Assembly (NCBI GenBank): GCA_963658085.1
Contig: CAVKOU010000023.1
Coordinates: forward strand, 1-35,475
Direction: 5' to 3'
From: CAKRJP01 sp963658085
GTDB lineage: Bacteria; Bacillota; Clostridia; Lachnospirales; Lachnospiraceae
DNA length: 35,475 bases
Made by a program: the position numbers and the translations under genes. Of the stretch, positions 15,079 to 23,876 are shown piece by piece (position 1 is the first letter of the stretch; each line of letters begins with the position of its first letter). The notes beneath the pieces are model-generated. The model was given only the letters and a program-made list of their open reading frames with translations. It searched no databases and had not been told where the DNA came from.

Positions 15079-15107
15079 TAGACAGAGCCTATTTGTTCTG
15101 TTATGAT
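15079..15107 (+). promoter_or_regulatory. Sigma-A type promoter of the first yitT gene
   Basis: TAGACA, 17 bases, TATGAT: five of six matches at each hexamer with ideal spacing. It begins 12 bases after the preceding terminator and ends 32 bases before the gene's start. Confidence 0.75.
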
Positions 15108-15139
15108 TAAACATAAAAAATTAAAGGAGATGATGACTA

Positions 15140-15976
15140 GTGAACAAAAAATTTAAAGAATTATTCTCGTACCTTTCCATCATAGTGGGGGCACTGTTAG
15201 CCAGTTTCTCCGTAGCCTGTATCTTGCTTCCCAACGATGCCATTGATTATGGAACTGCCGGAATTGCCATGATTATCAGCAAACTTACGGGATATAACCT
15301 ATCCCTCTGCGTATTTGTAGTATTTCTGCCATTTCTGATCGCCGGTATTCTTCTTCTTGGAAGATACTTCTTTGCAAAAACTTTTGTCGGTTTTATCATA
15401 TATACCATTGGCCTTGCCTGTTTTGAAGAAATCCCCTTTGAACTAAATACAGAACATTTTCTTGCTGTTGCCTTTGGAGGCATCCTTCTAGGTATTGGTC
15501 TTTCCCTAATCCTACGGAACGGGGGCTGTATTGACGGATCTGAGATTCTGGCCAATATCGTTGTTAGCCGGATATATAAACATACCGGAAGAGATTACAG
15601 TATTTCCAATTTCCTGGTTGCCTTTAACATCTGTGTATATATCGCAGTATTTGGACTCATCAACCGGGACGCTGCTCTTCTCAGTCTCCTGGTATACATT
15701 ATAGCCACTGCCATCATCGATCACTTTACCGATCACTACGAGGCCATTAAGCAAGTAACTATTATTACAAAAAATCCGGATAACCTGATCAAAGATATTA
15801 AGGAAAAGCTAAATAAAACTTGTACGATCATCAACTCCTCCGGTGTCATTGCCGGAGAAAATACAACTCTCATTTGCTATGTGAACTACTTCGAGCTTCA
15901 ACAAATGAGAAAGATTATTTCTAAGAATAAGGGATCCTTCAGTACGGTTTCTACCATTGACGAGATTTTACGATAA
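15140..15976 (+). CDS. YitT family membrane protein (DUF161/DUF2179)
   Basis: A 278-residue protein with about five or six hydrophobic segments in its first 200 residues and a soluble C-terminal DUF2179 domain (from about 205, QVTIITKNPDNLIKDIKEKL). Motifs GGILLGIGLSLILRNGGCIDGSEILANI and LNKTCTIINSSG fit YitT. The family is widespread in Firmicutes with no settled function; the cytosolic domain has been proposed to bind a ligand. The start is GTG, supported by AAAGGAG nine to ten bases upstream and a good promoter. A second YitT gene lies at 17931-18803 on the opposite strand. The gene ends at a bidirectional hairpin shared with the convergent kinase gene. Confidence 0.88.
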   Translation: MNKKFKELFSYLSIIVGALLASFSVACILLPNDAIDYGTAGIAMIISKLTGYNLSLCVFVVFLPFLIAGILLLGRYFFAKTFVGFIIYTIGLACFEEIPFELNTEHFLAVAFGGILLGIGLSLILRNGGCIDGSEILANIVVSRIYKHTGRDYSISNFLVAFNICVYIAVFGLINRDAALLSLLVYIIATAIIDHFTDHYEAIKQVTIITKNPDNLIKDIKEKLNKTCTIINSSGVIAGENTTLICYVNYFELQQMRKIISKNKGSFSTVSTIDEILR

Positions 15977-16054
15977 ATGTAATTTTTCATCTGTTGAGAT
16001 TCTGAAATAAACGTATGCATCGGCGCCGGCTGAGATCCTGCGGCAGAGCTAATG

Positions 16055-16122
16055 AAAAGGGAAGAGGCGACACCCAATGTCATTTAGTTAAGACATTGGG
16101 ACGTCACCTCTTCCCGTTTTCT
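16055..16122. terminator. Bidirectional hairpin terminator between yitT and the hybrid kinase
   Basis: A long stem, GGGAAGAGG...GACATTGGG paired with its complement, interrupted by small mismatches around a TTTAGTTAA-type loop. T-rich sequence follows on both strands. It serves two convergent genes whose stops lie at 15976 and 16136. Confidence 0.8.
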
Positions 16123-16135
16123 TTCGATATCTTTT

Positions 16136-17908
16136 TTATAATCGTTTTTTCGCAAGACATTTCTTTGCAACTTCAGCAAGCTTATTTCCATCCAAAGGTT
16201 TTGGCACATGGGCACTCATTCCCGCCAGCTGATTCTTTATAATATCATCCGCAAATACATTGGCGGACATAGCTATAATCGGAATGGTATTGGCATCCTC
16301 ACGGTTTAATGAGCGGATTTTTCTTGTGGCATCACGTCCGCTTAACTTCGGCATCATGATATCCATAAAAATCACATCGTAGTACCCCAACAGGGAATGT
16401 TCAAACATGGTTACTGCTTCCTCCCCATCCCCGGCACACTCTGTGATCATTCCTTGATCTTCCAAAAGGAATTTTATGATTTCCATATTAAGCTCATTAT
16501 CTTCCACCACCAAAGCTCTGAGCCCCTGTAGGGATACAGGCATACAGTCTTCCGCTTTTCCTTCTGCCTCAAGATCAGCGATTTTTAAAGGAATACAAGT
16601 TACTGCCTTTGTTCCCACGCCCTTCTCGCTTTCTAAACGAATGGTTCCGTTCATCTGCTCCGCCATTTTTTTTGCAATAGATAGCCCGATACCGATTCCC
16701 TGATACCTGGTACGACTTCCTACATCTTCCTGAGCGAAAAGATCAAAAGCGTGTTCTAAAAATCCGGGACTCATACCAATCCCCTGATCTTCACAGACAA
16801 AAGAAAATCTTACATACCTACCATCTAGGGGTTCTTCTCTGCACCATACAGAAACAGTACTTCCACCAGAGGAAAATTTAATTGCATTGTCTGCAATAAT
16901 TTCTAAAATCCGCTGTACATACACGGGATCCCCCAACACATACCGATGCCGGATATTGCTTTCATTCCAGTCGATATCATAGCGAATATTCTTCTTAGCT
17001 GCCTCCATCCGGGCCGACTCATTGGTTCTTCGCAAAAGATTTATGATATCGATCATAGTCTCCTGAGGTATCATCTGATCCGTCTGAAGTTTATTCAGCT
17101 CCAGAATATTTCCCACCATAGTCACAAGATAGCCCGATAACTCCTTAATCTTACATCTGGTCTTTTTTTGAAGCTCCAGATCCTCCGGAAACTGGTCTGC
17201 GATATCCAGCAGCCCAATAATCCCATTAATCGGAGTTCGTATGTCATGACTCATATTGGAAAGGAATCGGCTTTTATCTGCCACTTCCCGTCTGGCCTCT
17301 GCAGCCTTTTGAATGATCTGTAATTCTCTTCTTTTTTCCTCCGTAATCTCTCTAATAGCACAAAGAGCATGAGTTACATGACCTTTTTCATCCTTCTTCT
17401 TTATAACCAGACGGGCCTTATGCCACTTTCCATTTTTCATACGATATTCCATAGAAAGAGTTTCCTCTCTCTCCAACCGCTTCGCCATAGTAGATATATC
17501 TACAAATGCAAGAAAATCCTCCAAATAAGCATCGTCCACTAAGGTTTCACAATTCTGCCTTGTACTTCCACTCATGCACCCCTCTCGTTCTATATTCTCA
17601 GGATACTTATCATATCCTGTTACCACTTCATATGAATCATTCTCCAGATCAATTCTCGAAATATAATAATAACTTTTACCCAAGGCAGAGATAATCTCAT
17701 TCCTTACTTCTGCTTCTTTCAGCGCCTTGCTTAGTTTTTCCTTTTCTTCCTGTAACTTTTCCACTGTTTCTGCAAGTTCATCGTTAAGCTTTTTTACCAT
17801 GGCATAAGTATCTCCTATGCCCTCTTCCGGTGTATCCATAGGATGAGTTGCATTTTTCTGTTTCTCCGTTATATTACGCACCGCCTTTCCTTTAAGCATC
17901 TGCCTCAT
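16136..17908 (-). CDS. Soluble hybrid sensor histidine kinase (coiled coil, PAS, HisKA, HATPase, receiver)
   Basis: A 590-residue protein without membrane segments. Domains: a charged coiled coil (about 30-75), a PAS-like sensor (about 76-190, ending HALCAIREITEEK), HisKA with the phospho-acceptor His221 in MSHDIRTPINGIIGLL, HATPase_c with the N box (Asn340) and GIGM/GIGIGL ATP-lid motifs, then a receiver with acidic Glu468-Asp469 and phospho-acceptor Asp515 in MDIMMPKLSG. It should sense an intracellular cue. No DNA-binding output or separate regulator is adjacent. It follows the second yitT gene by 22 bases, so they are probably co-transcribed. The N-terminus is uncertain: ATG 17908 lacks a clear ribosome binding site, and starts up to ten codons later are possible. 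Confidence 0.9.
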   Translation of the reverse strand: MRQMLKGKAVRNITEKQKNATHPMDTPEEGIGDTYAMVKKLNDELAETVEKLQEEKEKLSKALKEAEVRNEIISALGKSYYYISRIDLENDSYEVVTGYDKYPENIEREGCMSGSTRQNCETLVDDAYLEDFLAFVDISTMAKRLEREETLSMEYRMKNGKWHKARLVIKKKDEKGHVTHALCAIREITEEKRRELQIIQKAAEARREVADKSRFLSNMSHDIRTPINGIIGLLDIADQFPEDLELQKKTRCKIKELSGYLVTMVGNILELNKLQTDQMIPQETMIDIINLLRRTNESARMEAAKKNIRYDIDWNESNIRHRYVLGDPVYVQRILEIIADNAIKFSSGGSTVSVWCREEPLDGRYVRFSFVCEDQGIGMSPGFLEHAFDLFAQEDVGSRTRYQGIGIGLSIAKKMAEQMNGTIRLESEKGVGTKAVTCIPLKIADLEAEGKAEDCMPVSLQGLRALVVEDNELNMEIIKFLLEDQGMITECAGDGEEAVTMFEHSLLGYYDVIFMDIMMPKLSGRDATRKIRSLNREDANTIPIIAMSANVFADDIIKNQLAGMSAHVPKPLDGNKLAEVAKKCLAKKRL

Positions 17909-17930
17909 AGGCTTTTAGCTATCTCTGACA

Positions 17931-18803
17931 TCAATAGCCTCTCTCCTTCGGTCGATACCGAACATCAGATACCGTATATACAGTAACAAAGGCTTCCGGA
18001 TCTTTTCTGATGATATAGTCCATCAGCTTCTGATATTCACTTCTATCTACAATGGTGATGATCTCTCGATACTTCTGCATATTATAAGCCCCTATTGCCT
18101 CATAAAAGGTAGCTCCGCTGTGAAGCTCATGCAGAATAAAGTTACGCATCTCTTCCTCGTGCTTTGTGATAATACAGACTCTCTTCTTGACATTCTGTCC
18201 AAAAATAAAATGATCCAATACGATACCGTTAAAGTAAGTACCTAATACACTGAGAACCACCGCTTTTTTGTCATAGATCAAAGCAGAGGAAAGAGCGATG
18301 CATATTCCCGCAATGGACATAGACTTTCCAATCTCAATGTGAAGATACTTATTTAAGATCTTCGCCACAATATCCAGCCCACCGGAGGAAGCATTCATAT
18401 TAAACAAAATGCTAAGCCCAATATTTACCACCAACACATAGCACAGCACATCCAGTTCGTTACTTCCTGATAAGGATTCAAAATTCGGAAATAGCCTCTC
18501 AAATATCCACAGGTAGATTGGAAGTAAAATGCTGGTATATACGGTCTTTGTTCCAAACTCTTTACCGCAGGTTATAAATCCAATCAGCAACAATACCACA
18601 TTCAAGATCATGGTGATCTCCGATATCGTTAGCGGTACAAAATGTGACATAATAATGGCCAGCGCCGATACGCTACTGATGGATGTCTGACTGGGAATCA
18701 TAAAGAAATAGACGGCCACAGCGATTAACCCCACTGCTATGGTCATAACTAAAATTTCTTTTAAACTATCCCCTGTAAAACCTATTTTCTTTTGTTTATT
18801 CAT
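17931..18803 (-). CDS. YitT family membrane protein, second copy
   Basis: A 290-residue YitT-type protein: hydrophobic segments over residues 15-200 and a C-terminal DUF2179-like domain (RVCIITKHEEEMRNFILHEL...ATFYEAIGAYN...REIITIVDRSEYQKLMDYI). It is only distantly similar to the protein at 15140-15976, so it is not a recent duplicate. GGGGGACG precedes its ATG. It leads an operon with the soluble hybrid kinase. The pairing suggests that the kinase and YitT act on the same stimulus, which is inference only. The substrate is unknown. Confidence 0.88.
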   Translation of the reverse strand: MNKQKKIGFTGDSLKEILVMTIAVGLIAVAVYFFMIPSQTSISSVSALAIIMSHFVPLTISEITMILNVVLLLIGFITCGKEFGTKTVYTSILLPIYLWIFERLFPNFESLSGSNELDVLCYVLVVNIGLSILFNMNASSGGLDIVAKILNKYLHIEIGKSMSIAGICIALSSALIYDKKAVVLSVLGTYFNGIVLDHFIFGQNVKKRVCIITKHEEEMRNFILHELHSGATFYEAIGAYNMQKYREIITIVDRSEYQKLMDYIIRKDPEAFVTVYTVSDVRYRPKERGY

Positions 18804-18837
18804 TTCTCGTCCCCCAATGATCCATGAATTTTTGATT

Positions 18838-18892
18838 CTTAATATTTATTAAGGCTTGCTTAATTATACTCTAAATCAGTCTTCAGGCGCAA
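18838..18892 (-). promoter_or_regulatory. Promoter and palindromic operator candidate of the yitT-kinase operon
   Basis: On the minus strand, TTGCGC-18-TATAAT (18892-18863) is followed just downstream by the palindrome CTTAATATTTATTAAG (18838-18853). A repressor bound there would overlap the transcription start. Confidence 0.55.
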
Positions 18893-19019
18893 CTAAAAGG
18901 AAGCTCTAAAAATGTCTTTCTTCCACTCTTGCATCTATGATTTTTTATGGTTAAGATAGAGATACTAGATTACCGTAGACTTTAAGAAAACTTAAGAAAT
19001 ACAAAGGAGACGAACACTT

Positions 19020-19958
19020 ATGAAACAAGATTTTTACTATCCTTCTTCGGACAAAAAGACGCAGATTCACGGAATTGTCTGGGCTCCGGAACAACCTCCC
19101 AAAGCCGTTTTGCAGATTTGTCACGGTATGGTGGAATACATAGACCGTTACGATGAATTTGCACGTTACGCGGCAAGCCGGGGATACTACGTGGTAGGCA
19201 ACGACCATCTAGGCCACGGTGCTTCCGTAGTCAGTGATGATCAGCACGGATATTTTGCCCACCCTAATGGAAATGAATGTGTCATAGCAGACATCCACAG
19301 ACTCCGAACCATGGTGCAAAAAAAATATCCGGATCTTCCCTATTTTATCCTCGGACACAGTATGGGATCTTTCTTAACCAGACAATATATCCAAATTCAC
19401 GGAAAAGGACTGGCCGGTGCCATCATCATGGGAACCGGATCTCAACCCGACATCGTGCTCCATATCGGAAAGTTGATCTGCCGCACCATCGCACAATTTC
19501 GCGGATGGCACTACCGCAGTGCCTTTGTAGACGGCATGGCCTTTGGGGGCTACAATAAGCAGTTTGAACCAGCCCGAACCCCAAATGACTGGCTTACCAA
19601 GGATACTGCCATCATAGATGCCTGCATCGGCAATCCCTGGTCTACCTTCCGCTTTACCGTCAATGCTTATTACCACATGTTTCGGGGGATTCAATATATC
19701 CAAAAACCTGTCCACATTGAACAGATACCCAAGGACCTTCCGCTCCTCTTCGTAGCCGGAGGGGATGACCCGGTGGGAAATAACGGAAAGAGCGTGATAA
19801 AGGTTTATAAAGAGTACAAAAAAGCCGGCATCAAAAATGTAAAGATCAAGCTATATCCTAATGATCGCCATGAGATTTTAAATGAGACAGACCGGGATGT
19901 GGTATATGAAGATCTGCTTCATTGGCTTAACCATTTAGAAGAAAATAGAAAGGCATAA
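19020..19958 (+). CDS. Alpha/beta hydrolase (serine aminopeptidase S33 / monoacylglycerol lipase-like)
   Basis: A 312-residue cytosolic hydrolase. HGMVEYIDRYDEFARYAASRGYYVVGNDHLGHGAS (35-69) is the classic opening of lysophospholipase/monoacylglycerol lipase-like proteins. The nucleophile Ser114 sits in GHSMGS, Asp249 or Asp250 in AGGDDPVG, and His284 in NDRHE, completing the triad. It probably cleaves an ester of a lysophospholipid or monoglyceride, but the exact substrate cannot be read from sequence. AAAGGAG lies ten to eleven bases before the ATG. It stands alone, followed by a strong hairpin terminator. Confidence 0.9.
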   Translation: MKQDFYYPSSDKKTQIHGIVWAPEQPPKAVLQICHGMVEYIDRYDEFARYAASRGYYVVGNDHLGHGASVVSDDQHGYFAHPNGNECVIADIHRLRTMVQKKYPDLPYFILGHSMGSFLTRQYIQIHGKGLAGAIIMGTGSQPDIVLHIGKLICRTIAQFRGWHYRSAFVDGMAFGGYNKQFEPARTPNDWLTKDTAIIDACIGNPWSTFRFTVNAYYHMFRGIQYIQKPVHIEQIPKDLPLLFVAGGDDPVGNNGKSVIKVYKEYKKAGIKNVKIKLYPNDRHEILNETDRDVVYEDLLHWLNHLEENRKA

Positions 19959-19971
19959 TCTCGCCATATCC

Positions 19972-20031
19972 AAAAGTCAACAAAATCACCAACAATAAGT
20001 AATCGTTGGTGATTTTGTTGACTTTGTAATT
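19972..20031. terminator. Bidirectional terminator after the hydrolase gene
   Basis: An almost perfect 21-base inverted repeat (AAAGTCAACAAAATCACCAAC and its complement) around a short loop. It is suited to the plus-strand hydrolase and to the minus-strand gene ending at 20083. Confidence 0.8.
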
Positions 20032-20082
20032 CTATTATCGAGCTCCTCTTCTTCACAAATATCAATGATATTATGTTATCTT

Positions 20083-22362
20083 TTACTCAAGCCCTTTTTG
20101 ACGGCAAAGCTCTCGAAGCTTTTTCTCCATATCAGCATCAGGCACTATTAACTGTCCGTTATTTTTTGACATCTCTTTCTTTGCGTCTTCCTCGTAATAG
20201 TTTTTATTGCCTTCAAATATAACCTGATTGACTACCTTTTCTCCTTCCCAGTCCTTCTCTGACACCTTCTTTCCTGTTTTGCAGTCATATCCCCTCAGCC
20301 CAAAATAACCGCTTCCAAGCTGGCGCATAGTGGACATATTTGCACTATCGCTCTGTATCTTCATATAATCTAAAAGATCATCCTTATATTTAGTTCTTTT
20401 AACCTCCGCATTGATGATATCCATAACACTGTTATAGGCGCTCTGCTGCAACGGATAAGTCATATATTCCCAACGGAATTTATGAATCATATTCTTTTCT
20501 GTCACATCCTCCTTGGTATAGTGGGTCTTTTTCAACTTCAAAAAGATATATGCGATGGCTGCAATTCGGTCTGAACCCACCCGACTGGTAAACAGGTCCA
20601 TAAGTCTTTTGTTCGTTTCGAAATTCTTACGGGTCTCCTGCGTAATATTTCCTTTTGCATCCCTCTCATAGATTAACATCAGATCTCTCAGTCGTCCAGG
20701 TCCACACGGCATAGGATTTATTCGTCCTCTTTCATTCAACTTCGTTTCGTTAAAGTACTCATCAAAATGAATTCTCAAATCCTTCTGAGTCTTCTTGCTT
20801 TTAATAATCTGTTTCTGAATGCAACGAGCCGTATCAGCTAGATATTCCTCGGAAATCACATCCGGCTGCCAATTGGCATCTCGGGTCTGTAAGTCCTGTT
20901 TCAGTTTATCCTTGTATTCCTGATCCCGATGAAGCGTTTCCACTCTTTCTCTAAGTTCCCGTTCCATCTCTTCATCAATGTCTGGATCCTTCGTCTCTTT
21001 AGCCTGACTCATAAGTAACTCGGCCATGTTCTGATTCAGGACACGCTTTTCTTCATCAGTATCGGTAAGCACCGAGCCATCGGCACCTTTGAAGCCGTAG
21101 GACATTAGATAGTACTCTGTCCCACTCACTAAGTTTAGATATTTGGCATTTGTCACAATTTTCTCCATGTATACCAGCTGAGCCGGCACCTCCAACCCGT
21201 TATTTTCGTAGCGATGTCTTTCCATCTCGAGCAAAGTGCTTAGGCCCGTATAAAAGCCACTGTTTGCCACTACCTTCTCATAGTTTTTTTCATTTATTTT
21301 TTCATTTAACTGAAGCTCATTAAACCGCTGATAGATCTTCGCTATCATTGTAAGCCGAAGCCCTTTATCCTCTGACTTGAGAGCATTGATAGTCTCCCAG
21401 TTATCTTCATAATTGTTCCGAGTATTTGTCGTCACCTCTCCAAAGTCATTACGCTCGTAGGGAAGAAGGATATCCACCCAGCGCCCATTCAACTTATCTC
21501 CGTTGATTCCCTCAAGCTCTTTTAGCTCCTGAGAATAATTCATCCTCAGATCTTGACTGATGGCATCACGCTGCTCTTCAGAGTCCCGGAGCGCTGTTAC
21601 AACAGGTTCCACTTCCAGCATACTACCGGTCAGCGCAATAAGTTTTGTGACTCGATCCATGCGTTTTCTTCCTTTAATGGTGCCATAGTGTTTCCTATAA
21701 CGACGACTGGCATACCACTCTAAGTTGCTTAAAAGGTTCTTCAGAGCCACTACCTGGGCCTTCCATTCAGAGTTACTGGTCTTTGCGCGTTCCTCGGGTT
21801 CCTCCTTTATCAATTTCTTGTAGTCATTCGCTGCATTCCATACACCTGAATATGCCGGAGAATCCGTTCTCTCCTTTCGATCCGCCAAAAGCTCATCGAT
21901 GCTTTGTTCCATTTCCATAATATTGGCATTCTTCCGAATCTCTTCGGAAGCCTTGTCTCTCTCCCGCACCCCACGCAGAGCTTTTTCTGCCTCCTTTTCC
22001 AGTTTTTCCCAATTCGAACTTTCGCCTTTCTCCAGATAGGCTTTCTCGTACTTTCTGTAAAGGTGTGCACTTATTTTTGCAAACTCATCATTTTTCTGCA
22101 CCCAGGCCTTATTGATTCGCTCCTTCATATAGTTATTAAAGGCCTTCATCTTCGGAAGATTTTCCGTTTTGTTCAGATAATCAGCTGATTTCTCCAGATT
22201 CCTCAAGATTACCTCATCCTCTTGATCATCGATTAGCAGTTCAAACTCTCCCACCTCCGTCTTAATAATCTTATCAGCCTCGGAAACATCCTTATATTGT
22301 TCCCATAACGGTGTCCATTTTTTCTTCTCTACCTGCTTTTCTCCTTTTGCTTCTCCTGGCAT
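20083..22362 (-). CDS. Large charged helical protein of unknown function (paralogue 1)
   Basis: I do not recognise this 759-residue protein. It is rich in Glu, Lys and Arg, is predicted by eye to be mostly helical with coiled-coil stretches, and has no signal peptide or membrane segment. Residues 1-255 are almost identical to those of the protein at 24839-27151; after that the two diverge. Inside, a unit of about 175 residues occurs twice with an offset of about 263. LLPYERNDFGEVTTNTRNNYE (299-319) corresponds to LIYERDAKGNITQETRKNFE, and IAKIYQRFNEL to IAYIFLKLKKT. No catalytic motif stands out. It is a single gene with its own upstream block, shared with the paralogue, and a terminator after it. 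A structural or secreted-by-unknown-route role cannot be decided. Confidence 0.8.
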   Translation of the reverse strand: MPGEAKGEKQVEKKKWTPLWEQYKDVSEADKIIKTEVGEFELLIDDQEDEVILRNLEKSADYLNKTENLPKMKAFNNYMKERINKAWVQKNDEFAKISAHLYRKYEKAYLEKGESSNWEKLEKEAEKALRGVRERDKASEEIRKNANIMEMEQSIDELLADRKERTDSPAYSGVWNAANDYKKLIKEEPEERAKTSNSEWKAQVVALKNLLSNLEWYASRRYRKHYGTIKGRKRMDRVTKLIALTGSMLEVEPVVTALRDSEEQRDAISQDLRMNYSQELKELEGINGDKLNGRWVDILLPYERNDFGEVTTNTRNNYEDNWETINALKSEDKGLRLTMIAKIYQRFNELQLNEKINEKNYEKVVANSGFYTGLSTLLEMERHRYENNGLEVPAQLVYMEKIVTNAKYLNLVSGTEYYLMSYGFKGADGSVLTDTDEEKRVLNQNMAELLMSQAKETKDPDIDEEMERELRERVETLHRDQEYKDKLKQDLQTRDANWQPDVISEEYLADTARCIQKQIIKSKKTQKDLRIHFDEYFNETKLNERGRINPMPCGPGRLRDLMLIYERDAKGNITQETRKNFETNKRLMDLFTSRVGSDRIAAIAYIFLKLKKTHYTKEDVTEKNMIHKFRWEYMTYPLQQSAYNSVMDIINAEVKRTKYKDDLLDYMKIQSDSANMSTMRQLGSGYFGLRGYDCKTGKKVSEKDWEGEKVVNQVIFEGNKNYYEEDAKKEMSKNNGQLIVPDADMEKKLRELCRQKGLE

Positions 22363-22456
22363 AGTAAAACCTCCTTTTTCCTATTGATTCTCGAGGGGTT
22401 ACGTATCTTCCCAAAGCTCCTGCTTTTCTTTGTTTTTTATCAAAATTTTGTATTTA

Positions 22457-22503
22457 TTACTTGCTACTTATATATACGATAAACTCAGCAAAGAAGGCTA
22501 AAG
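22457..22503 (-). promoter_or_regulatory. Conserved upstream block of paralogue 1
   Basis: The stretch around ACTTGCTACTTATATATACGATAAAC, then GCAAAGAAGG, is repeated almost exactly upstream of paralogue 2 (27240-27284), while the bases around it differ. It is probably the shared promoter or operator. The hexamers do not fit a plain sigma-A promoter well. Confidence 0.5.
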
Positions 22504-22640
22504 ATTTTTAGAAAATCCATATCTGATACCTTGATTTTAAAATGTTCTGGTCATTTTATGAATGCTCCTATGTTGTTAAAGTAAACCCATCCAATGAACA
22601 AGAGATCAACAAAATCAATGACGAAAGGATGGAAAAATTT

Positions 22641-23792
22641 ATGGCAACAACATACTACTTCTTACCAACCAGAAACTTATTCGGAGAAGATTCCGTACAG
22701 GAAGCCGGAACCTTATTAAAAAGCTTAGGCGGGAAAAAAGCAATGATCGTTACGGATGCATTTCTTGCCACCAGCGGAATGGCTGAAGACATCCGGGAAA
22801 TTCTAACAGACGCAGGTGTTGAAAGCGTTATTTTCGGAGGAGCTGAACCAAACCCGAAGGATACCAACGTCGAAGATGGATTAAAAGAATTCCAGGCAAA
22901 TGCATGTGATTCCATCATTTCATTAGGTGGTGGGTCCTCTCATGACTGTGCAAAAGCTATTGCATTAGTAGCATCCAATGGCGGAAACATCAGAGATTAT
23001 GAAGGTGTGGACAAATCCACAAATCCGCTCTGTCCAATGATCGCTATTAACACAACAGCCGGTACTGCATCAGAGATCACACGTTTCTGTATCATTACAG
23101 ACACTAGCCGTCACGTTAAAATGGCAATCGTAGACTGGAGAGTTACTCCACAGATCGCTATCAACGATCCAAAGTTAATGGTAGGAATGCCGCCATCATT
23201 GACAGCCGCAACAGGAATGGATGCTTTAACTCACGCTATTGAAGCTTATGTATCTACAGATGCCAACCCTCTGACCGACGCAGCTGCTCAGATGGCCATT
23301 ACCATGATTACCCAGTATCTTCCAAAGGCAGTTGCCAACGGCGTATATATGAAAGCCCGTGATAAAATGGCATATGGCCAGTATCTGGCAGGTATCGCTT
23401 TCAACAATGCTTCCTTAGGATACGTACATGCAATGGCTCATCAGTTAGGCGGATTCTACAACCTTCCTCATGGTGTATGCAACGCAATCTTGCTTCCACA
23501 CGTAGAAGAATTTAACTTAATCGGAAATGCAAACAGATTCAGAGATATCGCTAAAGCTATGGGCGAAAATATCGATGGGCTCTCAACTATGGAAGCCGCA
23601 AGAAAAGCCATTGCTGCCATCAGACAACTTAGCAGCCAGGTAGGTATCCCAGAAAATCTAAGAAGCTTAGGCGTTAAAGAAGAAGACTTCGAAATCATGG
23701 CAGAAAATGCTATGAAGGATGTATGCCAGCTTACGAATCCTCGCAAGGCTACCAAAGAGCAGATCATCGGCATCTTTAAAGCTGCTTACTAA
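22641..23792 (+). CDS. Iron-dependent alcohol dehydrogenase
   Basis: A 383-residue group III alcohol dehydrogenase, NAD(P)-dependent. The nucleotide-binding GGGSSHD is at 97-103. The iron ligands fall exactly at the canonical numbers Asp194, His198, His263 and His277 (GMDALTHAI, YVHAMAHQ, NLPHGV). This supports the ATG at 22641 (MATTYYFLPTRNLFG); the frame is open upstream to 22542 but would add 33 atypical residues. AAAGGATGG lies before the start. Substrate candidates are butanol, ethanol, lactaldehyde or 1,3-propanediol, which sequence alone does not separate. Codons are strikingly more regular than in the flanking paralogues, consistent with high expression. It is monocistronic with its own terminator. 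Confidence 0.93.
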   Translation: MATTYYFLPTRNLFGEDSVQEAGTLLKSLGGKKAMIVTDAFLATSGMAEDIREILTDAGVESVIFGGAEPNPKDTNVEDGLKEFQANACDSIISLGGGSSHDCAKAIALVASNGGNIRDYEGVDKSTNPLCPMIAINTTAGTASEITRFCIITDTSRHVKMAIVDWRVTPQIAINDPKLMVGMPPSLTAATGMDALTHAIEAYVSTDANPLTDAAAQMAITMITQYLPKAVANGVYMKARDKMAYGQYLAGIAFNNASLGYVHAMAHQLGGFYNLPHGVCNAILLPHVEEFNLIGNANRFRDIAKAMGENIDGLSTMEAARKAIAAIRQLSSQVGIPENLRSLGVKEEDFEIMAENAMKDVCQLTNPRKATKEQIIGIFKAAY

Positions 23793-23840
23793 ACTTAACT
23801 TAACAGAACCAAAACATCCCTCCGTATACATGTCCTAGAA

Positions 23841-23873
23841 AAAGCCCTAACGACTAATCATCGTTAGGGCTTT
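23841..23873. terminator. Bidirectional terminator between adh and the GNAT-like gene
   Basis: A perfect 13-pair stem, AAAGCCCTAACGA / TCGTTAGGGCTTT, with a seven-base loop. It is placed between two convergent genes. Confidence 0.88.
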
Positions 23874-23876
23874 CGT

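Noticed and set aside
21904..22188. A 94-residue plus-strand frame that recurs identically at 26693-26977
   Set aside because: The identity only reflects the duplicated DNA of the two paralogues on the other strand. It has no start signals of its own.
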